This document shows, piece by piece, positions 1-4,279 of a stretch of DNA of 9,523 nucleotides. The notes below the pieces were generated by a model. It had not been told where the DNA came from. It saw only the letters and a list, made by a program, of their open reading frames with translations, and did no database searches. The DNA comes from an uncultured Clostridia bacterium (GTDB taxonomy: Bacteria; Bacillota; Clostridia; Oscillospirales; Acutalibacteraceae). A program made the translations under genes and the position numbers. The stretch's first letter is position 1; each line of letters begins with the position of its first letter. The stretch covers positions 1-9,523 of the forward strand of contig CANQLQ010000053.1 of NCBI GenBank assembly GCA_947624755.1. The letters run 5' to 3'.

Positions 1-2
1 TT

Positions 3-119
3 TGGTTATGTGCCCCTTCATTCAATTATATAACTTATTCATTGATTTTTGCTGCTGTGTTTGTTATAGCGTACATTGTATTACAGATTTATAAAAATAA
101 TAAAAAAAGAAATCTTTAA
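3..119 (+). CDS. C-terminal end of a membrane protein (5' truncated by window edge)
   Basis: The reading frame is open from the first bases of the window to a TAA at 117-119, giving 38 residues. They contain one strongly hydrophobic stretch (about residues 11-29, ITYSLIFAAVFVIAYIVLQ) followed by a basic tail (KNNKKRNL). This is the usual end of a polytopic membrane protein whose last helix exits on the cytoplasmic side (positive-inside rule). It could be another transporter subunit belonging to the ABC cassette downstream, but the hairpin and roughly 190 bases that follow suggest a separate transcription unit. The family cannot be named from this tail. Confidence 0.6.
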   Translation, partial: WLCAPSFNYITYSLIFAAVFVIAYIVLQIYKNNKKRNL

Positions 120-124
120 CTTTG

Positions 125-148
125 GCTCTGCCACATTTGTGGCAGAGC
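125..148 (+). terminator. Perfect 10-bp hairpin after the first gene, possible terminator
   Basis: GCTCTGCCAC (125-134) and GTGGCAGAGC (139-148) are exact reverse complements around a 4-base ATTT loop, starting 5 bases after the stop codon of the upstream gene. Stem strength and position fit a transcription terminator. The downstream side (TAAATCAGG) has no real T-tract, so it may be a Rho-independent terminator of weak efficiency, or a 3'-end stabilising hairpin. Confidence 0.5.
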
Positions 149-307
149 TAAATCAGGATATCAAGGGCATTATATGACAGGAAACGACCGTTAAGGAATC
201 AAATATTATAAGAAATTATTTTCCCATAAACTTTGAGCGTCCAATTAAAAATGCAATTAAACGGCCAACGGACTGTTTTGCAATAATTATTCACGGGGGA
301 AGTGTTT

Positions 308-1138
308 ATGTACCAAGTTAAGCTTGCTTTTAAAAAGAGAAGCTTCTTAATTTCACTGCTTGCGGTCAGCGCAATCTGTTTTGCGGACTTTGTCATTAAC
401 TGTATGCAGTATTTCGGAAGAAGCGCGGTTTCGGTGCCGTCGGCCGAAAAGGTTTTCATTTGGGGCTCTGGCACAAATTTCGGCGCCTTGTGTCTAATAT
501 ATCTTTTGCCGATTTTTGCGGTATTACCTTTTGCGGACTCGTTTATTATTGAAAAAGAACAGAATATGCTGCCTGTTTTGCTTCACAGAATAGGCGTTAA
601 AAAATATTATTATTCAAAAATAGCGGCAGTTGCAGCGACATCCTTCGTAGTTGTGGTTTTGCCGATGCTTATGAATTTGCTTCTTTGTAATATTGCTTTC
701 CCAACGGCGGTAAATGATTTCGTTGCTTTGTCGTCGGATCAGTCGTGGTATTACGATGATCTGCGTATGACTTCGCTGCTTTTCCCTTTGCTTTCCATTA
801 GGCATCCCTTTCTTATGAATTTGCTTTCGGTTGTTGCCACCGGCGCTTTCTGTTCATTTGCGGCGGTGATAGCTTGTCAGCTTTCATATTTTATAAATGT
901 CTCAAGGGTTTTGATTTTGGCGTTGTTTTTTATCGCGAGCAGTCTTGTCAATTTGTCGGGAAGTATTTTGTCTTTCGGCAATCTCGAATGTATGAGCTGG
1001 TTCTACCATTTAATTTTCGGAAATATCGAACCCGGCAGGCAGATTTGGTATCTTTGTCTGATGTTTGCGCTGCCGATCGTTTTTATTGTAGGCTTGATTT
1101 TTCCGTGTATTAAAAAAATTAGAAAGCTGTGGGGTTGA
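308..1138 (+). CDS. ABC-2-type transporter permease, first subunit
   Basis: This 276-residue integral membrane protein has about six predicted helices, near residues 12-32, 57-79, 103-131, 168-192, 198-222 and 245-268. Between helices 2 and 3 lies the segment IIEKEQNMLPVLLHRIGVKK, which matches the ABC-2 permease pattern of an acidic EKE-type turn followed by a coupling-like helix leading into helix 3. It presumably forms half of the transmembrane channel, with the next gene product as the other half and the ATPase at 1984-2637 as motor. I chose ATG 308 because GGGGGA at 295-300 lies 7 bases upstream; the GTG at 302 abuts this site and would leave no spacing. The 3' end overlaps the next gene. 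The substrate is not visible. The size fits LanE/LanG-type or BcrB-like permeases, but this is inference from architecture. Confidence 0.8.
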   Translation: MYQVKLAFKKRSFLISLLAVSAICFADFVINCMQYFGRSAVSVPSAEKVFIWGSGTNFGALCLIYLLPIFAVLPFADSFIIEKEQNMLPVLLHRIGVKKYYYSKIAAVAATSFVVVVLPMLMNLLLCNIAFPTAVNDFVALSSDQSWYYDDLRMTSLLFPLLSIRHPFLMNLLSVVATGAFCSFAAVIACQLSYFINVSRVLILALFFIASSLVNLSGSILSFGNLECMSWFYHLIFGNIEPGRQIWYLCLMFALPIVFIVGLIFPCIKKIRKLWG

Positions 1139-1935
1139 CGTATTTGATCAGGATAAAAAGAAACTTAAGGCTTTATTTGACGGTGACTATTTTTTCTGTT
1201 TTTACTGCGCTTTTGACCTCTATGCAGATTGACGGTTCTCTCTACGAACCGATATCGGTTTATCTTATCAGGTCGGTGTGTTTTTCTGAGGTACTTGATG
1301 ACATCACGCTTATTATGACAAAGGCTATTGTCTTATACATACAGATTGTTCCGCTAATTGACATTTTCAAAAAAGACTTCAATATTGAACTGTGGTTCTG
1401 TATGCCGCGGTATAAATCAAAAATGACCTGGTACGTCAAAAAAACGGCAACGGTTTTCAAAATGTCGGCTTTGTCGTGTTTTGTTCATATTGCAGTCTGC
1501 GTCGCAGTCCTTTGGGTGAAAAAAATAGTTGACTTCAACGCTGTTATTGAAAACAAAACACTTCTGCTTGAAATGCTTTTGACAGAGTTTTTATATGTGC
1601 TTTCGTTTGCTTTGTTATTGAACGCTTTTTCAATAAAATTTGGCGCAAAATCAGCTTTGCCCGCAGGGGCGGTTCTAAGTATCTTTTATTCGTTCTCATA
1701 TGTTGCAGAGTTAAAACTCTCGGCGGATTTTTCACTCGTTCCTTTGAGCAGAGCTTTTATTTTCAATCATAAGGATATTGTAAAACTCCTTCCGGGCGAT
1801 TATTCTTTTTGTAAGTTTCCGGAAATGAGTTTGTTTAGCACGGTTTTATATTTTATTATACTGATTTCAGCCATCTTAATCATCGAAGCGGTAATAATCC
1901 ATAAGACGGATCTCGGTCTTATAAAAGAATACTAA
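1129..1935 (+). CDS. ABC-2-type transporter permease, second subunit
   Basis: This 268-residue membrane protein has helices near residues 14-33, 63-80, 108-130, 146-167, 175-194 and 234-257. The loop after helix 2 (FKKDFNIELWFCMPRYKSKM) occupies the same place as the EKEQNM...HRIGVKK segment of the first permease, so the two are probably diverged partners forming a heterodimeric channel. The start is either GTG 1129 (10-base overlap with the upstream gene) or TTG 1135, which shares TTGA with the upstream stop. AGAAAG at 1121-1126 is the only Shine-Dalgarno-like sequence, and its spacing (8 bases) suits TTG 1135 better. In either case translation is probably coupled to the first permease. The sequence is less typical than the first permease, and no substrate-specific motif is visible. 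Confidence 0.72.
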   Translation: MGLTYLIRIKRNLRLYLTVTIFSVFTALLTSMQIDGSLYEPISVYLIRSVCFSEVLDDITLIMTKAIVLYIQIVPLIDIFKKDFNIELWFCMPRYKSKMTWYVKKTATVFKMSALSCFVHIAVCVAVLWVKKIVDFNAVIENKTLLLEMLLTEFLYVLSFALLLNAFSIKFGAKSALPAGAVLSIFYSFSYVAELKLSADFSLVPLSRAFIFNHKDIVKLLPGDYSFCKFPEMSLFSTVLYFIILISAILIIEAVIIHKTDLGLIKEY

Positions 1936-1945
1936 GAAAGGAAAT

Positions 1946-1973
1946 GCCGGTCAAAACAATGCACGGTACCGGC
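1946..1973 (+). promoter_or_regulatory. Inverted repeat overlapping the ribosome binding site of the ATPase gene
   Basis: GCCGGT (1946-1951) and ACCGGC (1968-1973) are perfect complements separated by 16 bases, inside the 48-base gap between the second permease and the ATPase gene. The right arm overlaps the start of the ATPase Shine-Dalgarno-like sequence GGCGGAAA (1971-1978). Folding would partly mask that site and could lower ATPase translation relative to the permeases. With only 6 bp in the stem, the effect is speculative. Confidence 0.3.
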
Positions 1974-1983
1974 GGAAACAGAT

Positions 1984-2637
1984 ATGTCATACATAGAAAT
2001 AATTGGCTTGAGCAAAGAGATTGGCGGGAAAAAAATTGTTTCCGATGCGAATCTTCGTTTTGAAAAGGGAAAAGCCTATGGAATCGTCGGAGCGAATGGC
2101 TCGGGAAAAACGGTTCTGATGAAAATGCTCCTCGGTCTTGTCACGCCGAACGAGGGAGAAATAAAAGTCAACGGCGTTTCAGTGGTATCCGGAAAAAAAT
2201 TTCCGGTTTACTGCGGCGTAATGATTGAAAACAATCAGCTTTGGCCTGAGTTCAGCGCATTTGAAAATCTGAAATATCTCGCCGACATCAACAAAAAGAT
2301 TTCAAATGAACAAATCAGAGACGCAATTAAAAAAGTCGGGCTTGACCCGAAAAGCAAAAAGGCCTTTTCAAAGTTTTCGCTTGGAATGAAGCAAAGACTT
2401 TCACTTGCCCAAGCCATTATGGAGGAGCCTGATATTCTTATTCTTGATGAGCCGACTAATTCTCTTGATGAGTGCGGAATCGAACTTATGCGCGGACTCA
2501 TAAAGCAGGAAAAGGAGAGGGGCTGCACGATTATTGTTTCAAGCCACTCACCGGAGTTCTTTGATGATATTTGGGACGAGCAAATTTCGGTTTCAAACGG
2601 AGTATTCACTCAGCCCGGCGGAGGAAAAAGTTTATGA
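1984..2637 (+). CDS. ABC transporter ATP-binding protein, BcrA/LanF-like with E-loop
   Basis: This 217-residue cytoplasmic ATPase powers the two membrane subunits encoded upstream. The motifs appear in order: Walker A GANGSGKT (36-43), signature FSLGMKQR (131-138, a variant of LSGGQ), Walker B ILILDEP (151-157), D-loop SLD (160-162) and switch histidine H188 in SSHS. The region that normally holds the Q-loop reads GVMIENNQLWPEFSAFENL (78-96), placing glutamate E82 at the glutamine position. This E-loop is described for lantibiotic-immunity ATPases (LanF, e.g. NukF) and BcrA-type drug-export ATPases. The protein is at the short end for the family (typically 220-310 residues) and has no C-terminal extension. 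The start is ATG 1984 with GGCGGA at 1971-1976 upstream. Its last bases overlap the next gene (ATGA). The ATPase assignment is firm; the substrate class is inferred. Confidence 0.93.
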   Translation: MSYIEIIGLSKEIGGKKIVSDANLRFEKGKAYGIVGANGSGKTVLMKMLLGLVTPNEGEIKVNGVSVVSGKKFPVYCGVMIENNQLWPEFSAFENLKYLADINKKISNEQIRDAIKKVGLDPKSKKAFSKFSLGMKQRLSLAQAIMEEPDILILDEPTNSLDECGIELMRGLIKQEKERGCTIIVSSHSPEFFDDIWDEQISVSNGVFTQPGGGKSL

Positions 2638-3347
2638 AAAAAACAATTGTGGTTATTATTCTGGCGGCATTTTGCGTCTGCTTGGTTTTTGCCTTTGTGA
2701 CGAAGAACAGTTTTTCTAACGATATAAACGATGCTGAAAAGCAAAACGAAGCAATTGTTGTTCAAAGAAATGACGAAATCGTTTCATATGAACCCGAAAA
2801 AAAGCCTGTCGGCGATGAAGATGAAGAAAAATATATTGCATATTCGCTTTTGAAAGCGGACATAATCGTTGAAGCCGAGGCCGTCGGAAAAACAGAAATT
2901 CTCAATCAGGCTGCGCTTTCGACGTTAAAGGTGAAGCGTGTATATAAAGGCGACATTAAAGAGGGGGAGCTTTTTGATTTTTATCAGCCGACGTTTTTCA
3001 CCCGCTCGAATAGTGATAAAAATGTTCTTCTTTTCTCAGATATGTCATTTTTTAATTTGATTCAGTCTGAAAAAACCTATGTTGTTTTCGCAAACAAAAA
3101 AGACTATTTCAAAGAATATGAAAACACCCTTGAAAGAAAAGTATATAAATTCGCAAACATCAATATTTCGTGGTTTCTTGCCGAAAAGACGAATCCTCCG
3201 ATCTTGTCGTCAGATTCGGATGAAATTATAAAATACGGCGATATCAGAGACAATGAATTTTTATGTTTCAGCAAAAAACAGCGCAACAGCATAAATGCTT
3301 TCAAAGAAAGAATAATGAAAGATATTATAAAAAACGGCGTTCAATAA
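2634..3347 (+). CDS. Membrane-anchored extracytoplasmic protein of unknown function, fourth gene of the ABC operon
   Basis: This protein has 237 residues. An N-terminal hydrophobic segment (about residues 4-22, after MKK) acts as signal anchor. There is no valid lipobox: the cysteines at 14 and 16 sit inside the hydrophobic core with Phe or Val before them. A charged linker (about 28-66, rich in D, E and K) leads to a predicted beta-rich domain: ADIIVEAEAVGK (75-86), STLKVKRVYKGDIKEGEL (96-113), KTYVVFANKKDYF (147-159). The spacing 'ADIIV...V.RVYKGD...YVVFA' resembles the OB-fold/TIMP-like pattern seen in some secreted bacterial proteins, but this is only a resemblance. ATG 2634 is chosen because GGAGGA (2620-2625) lies 8 bases upstream and it shares ATGA with the ATPase stop; a frame extended upstream to 2571 would lie inside the ATPase gene. 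The tight overlap suggests an accessory role, such as substrate capture or protection outside the membrane. I do not recognise the family. Confidence 0.82.
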   Translation: MKKTIVVIILAAFCVCLVFAFVTKNSFSNDINDAEKQNEAIVVQRNDEIVSYEPEKKPVGDEDEEKYIAYSLLKADIIVEAEAVGKTEILNQAALSTLKVKRVYKGDIKEGELFDFYQPTFFTRSNSDKNVLLFSDMSFFNLIQSEKTYVVFANKKDYFKEYENTLERKVYKFANINISWFLAEKTNPPILSSDSDEIIKYGDIRDNEFLCFSKKQRNSINAFKERIMKDIIKNGVQ

Positions 3348-3427
3348 TAGCGGACGATGTTTCAAAAATGCTTTCCAAAACTGCACAGAAGGCACAGCTT
3401 GAGGAAGATTACTTTTACAGTTTTTAA
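3263..3427 (+). pseudogene. Short open frame overlapping the operon end, possible gene remnant
   Basis: A frame open from ATG 3263 to TAA 3425-3427 encodes 54 residues. It overlaps the last 85 bases of the preceding gene in a different frame. Only the part beyond 3350 is free of that gene, and there it reads like ordinary protein: IIADDVSKMLSKTAQKAQLE then EDYFYSF. No Shine-Dalgarno site precedes ATG 3263. The free part could be the tail of a gene whose front was lost when the ABC operon or the neighbouring repeat element arrived, or it could be chance. Low confidence that it is expressed. Confidence 0.25.
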
Positions 3428-3446
3428 GGAATGGAGTTGTCAATAC

Positions 3447-3467
3447 TTAAGGAATCACTGATTAATA
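3447..3467 (+). repeat. Left terminal inverted repeat of the MITE-like element
   Basis: This is the 21-bp outer repeat, differing from its partner at 3677-3697 at positions 4 and 9 of the repeat. The tip TTAAGGAAT also occurs at 3424-3432, just outside the element, and TTAAGGAATCA at 191-201, upstream of the ABC operon. Confidence 0.6.
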
Positions 3468-3676
3468 CAAGCTGCCCTTCTTGACGGTAAATTATTCCGT
3501 CATTTAGCCCAAAAATTCTCATTAATACATAAAGTATTGCCTCAAATTTTTGGAATATAAAAATATGATTTCAAATTAGGAATAAAGTGTTTTCGCGGTG
3601 TAAGATTATAATTTTATATAATTCCTATCCCGCGTAACTCGTGCAGGCGATGCCTGCCGCCAATTAGGGCACCCTA

Positions 3677-3697
3677 TATTAATCAGTGCTTCCCTAA
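3677..3697 (-). repeat. Right terminal inverted repeat of the MITE-like element
   Basis: Read on the - strand it begins TTAGGGAAGCACTGATTAAT, pairing with 3447-3467. It supplies the stop codon (TAG, 3696-3694) of the minus-strand open fragment described at 3694-3912. Confidence 0.6.
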
Positions 3698-3912
3698 TAT
3701 ATAATCAGGCTGTATATATACAAATTTAAAATACAGCGGTGGCGATTTATTTCTGTTAAAAATCGGACAGGCTTATCTTCCTCACGTTCAATGTTCTTTT
3801 TCGGCGATAGAGAACTTTCCGCAACCTTGGGTGTGAAATATGAGCTGTCAATCAGTATTACCGCATACAAATCTTCAAAGTTATAGGTAGTAGAAACCGG
3901 AAAGGTTGCTTC
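3694..3912 (-). pseudogene. Minus-strand open fragment without a start codon, possible gene remnant
   Basis: On the - strand the frame is open from just after a TAA at 3915-3913 to TAG at 3696-3694, about 72 codons, with no ATG. The translation looks protein-like: EATFPVSTTYNFEDLYAVIL, then IDSSYFTPKVAESSLSPKKN, then IEREEDKPVRFLTEINRHR, ending in a hydrophobic tail. It runs into the right end of the MITE-like element, so it may be a gene fragment truncated at both ends. The + strand is also partly open here, so the coding nature is uncertain. I do not recognise the family. Confidence 0.28.
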
Positions 3913-3941
3913 TTATACGTAAAACGAATAAATAAATAATC

Positions 3942-3981
3942 AAAAGACATGTTTCCGAAATTGAACGAAAGCATGTCTTTT
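3942..3981. terminator. Hairpin with A-rich and T-rich flanks, possible bidirectional terminator
   Basis: AAAAGACATG (3942-3951) pairs with CATGTCTTTT (3972-3981). Inside, TTTC (3952-3955) pairs with GAAA (3967-3970), leaving a one-base bulge and an 11-base loop. The arms end in four A/four T, followed by T-rich sequence on the + side (GCTATTT) and by TGATTATTTATTT on the - side, so it could act in both directions. It separates the debris region from the promoter region of the large downstream gene. Confidence 0.45.
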
Positions 3982-3993
3982 GCTATTTAAATC

Positions 3994-4030
3994 AATTATT
4001 TTAAAAAAAATAAATTTTTTTAAAAATTAT
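3994..4030. other. 37-bp run of pure A/T upstream of the large secreted-protein gene
   Basis: This stretch contains only A and T, with an A8 tract (4003-4010) and a T7 tract (4015-4021) in a nearly palindromic arrangement. Such tracts bend DNA and can serve as UP elements for RNA polymerase. The TATATATA at 4057-4064 would be a plausible -10 area, but no convincing -35 hexamer lies at the right distance, so no promoter is called. Confidence 0.35.
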
Positions 4031-4092
4031 GTAGTAAAAATCATGGCTGATTCGTTTATATATATGAACAAATAAAAAGGAGGATGCCGTGT

Positions 4093-4140
4093 ATGTATGA
4101 TAAGTATTATGAAAGTACAGGCTTTTGCGATTCAGGATAA
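4093..4140 (+). CDS. Possible 15-codon leader peptide upstream of the RHS-repeat gene
   Basis: AAAGGAGG ends at 4083, the best Shine-Dalgarno match in this region, and ATG 4093 follows at 9 bases. The frame encodes MYDKYYESTGFCDSG and stops at TAA 4138-4140. A second frame from ATG 4097 (MISIMKVQAF...LGNSF, stop 4184-4186, 29 residues) uses the same site at a less good 13-base spacing. Both overlap the left arm of the hairpin at 4121-4197, so ribosome movement here could change RNA folding ahead of the large gene, as in attenuation. Expression is unproven, and which frame is used cannot be decided. Confidence 0.3.
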   Translation: MYDKYYESTGFCDSG

Positions 4141-4197
4141 CGCTTATTGTCAAACGCAATTGTCTAACTTGGGCAATAGCTTTTGAATCGCGAAAGC
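4121..4197 (+). promoter_or_regulatory. Long leader hairpin upstream of the RHS-repeat gene
   Basis: GCTTTTGCGATTCA (4121-4134) pairs with TGAATCGCGAAAGC (4184-4197); 13 of 14 positions are Watson-Crick and the remaining one is a U-G wobble. Inside, GCTTATTG (4143-4150) can partly pair with CAATAGC (4174-4180), extending the stem with a bulge. It lies in the 5' leader directly after a strong ribosome binding site and has no T-tract, so it looks more like a regulatory or mRNA-stabilising structure than a terminator. It does not match a riboswitch class that I can recognise. Confidence 0.5.
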
Positions 4198-4198
4198 A

Positions 4199-4230
4199 GG
4201 CAGCCGCTTAAAAATATATTAGCGGTTGCC
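4199..4230 (+). promoter_or_regulatory. Second leader hairpin upstream of the RHS-repeat gene
   Basis: GGCAGCCGCT (4199-4208) pairs with AGCGGTTGCC (4221-4230) over 10 bp including one G-U pair, around a 12-base A/T-rich loop. It begins two bases after the first hairpin and ends about 30 bases before the AGGAG (4261-4265) of the large gene. There is no following T-tract. Confidence 0.5.
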
Positions 4231-4279
4231 GAATGACAGCAAAATCAGAACGAATTTCAAAGGAGAAAAAACATTAAAT

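Larger units (their letters stand above)
3447..3697. mobile_element. MITE-like non-autonomous element with 21-bp terminal inverted repeats
   Basis: TTAAGGAATCACTGATTAATA at 3447-3467 is matched by TATTAATCAGTGCTTCCCTAA at 3677-3697, its reverse complement at 19 of 21 positions. The 251-bp unit has no reading frame of note but is full of internal hairpins: TGACGG/CCGTCA (3482-3487 with 3497-3502); CCAAAAATT/AATTTTTGG (3509-3517 with 3545-3553) enclosing AATAC/GTATT (3524-3528 with 3534-3538); TAGGAAT/ATTCCTA (3577-3583 with 3621-3627); and GCAGGC-GAT-GCCTGC (3643-3657). Small size, terminal inverted repeats, no transposase and high structure are the hallmarks of a miniature inverted-repeat element mobilised in trans. 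A target-site duplication is not clear: flanks read CAATAC on the left and TATATA on the right, at best a shared TA. The parent transposon family is not identified. Confidence 0.6.

Noticed and set aside
233..261. Promoter TTGAGC - 17 bases - ATTAAA upstream of the ABC operon
   Set aside because: The spacing is right but the -10 hexamer is poor, and similar matches are expected by chance in A/T-rich DNA.
302..307. GTG at 302 as the start of the first permease
   Set aside because: It abuts the GGGGGA ribosome binding site, leaving no spacing; ATG 308 has a proper 7-base spacing.
199..474. Minus-strand open frame across the start of the first permease
   Set aside because: It overlaps a well-supported gene and its ribosome binding site, and its translation shows no recognisable features.
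2235..2609. Minus-strand 124-codon frame opposite the ATPase gene
   Set aside because: It is antisense to conserved ABC motifs and is a shadow of that gene's codon pattern.
2571..2633. Upstream-extended start for the fourth operon gene
   Set aside because: It would overlap the ATPase gene by over 60 bases and place charged residues before the signal anchor. ATG 2634 has GGAGGA at 8 bases and starts directly with MKK plus a hydrophobic core.
2634..2700. Lipoprotein signal in the fourth operon gene
   Set aside because: The cysteines at residues 14 and 16 lie within the hydrophobic segment and have Phe or Val at the -1 position, which does not fit a lipobox.
4084..4279. Known riboswitch (for example c-di-GMP) in the leader of the RHS gene
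   Set aside because: The characteristic conserved core bases are not present; only generic hairpins can be supported.
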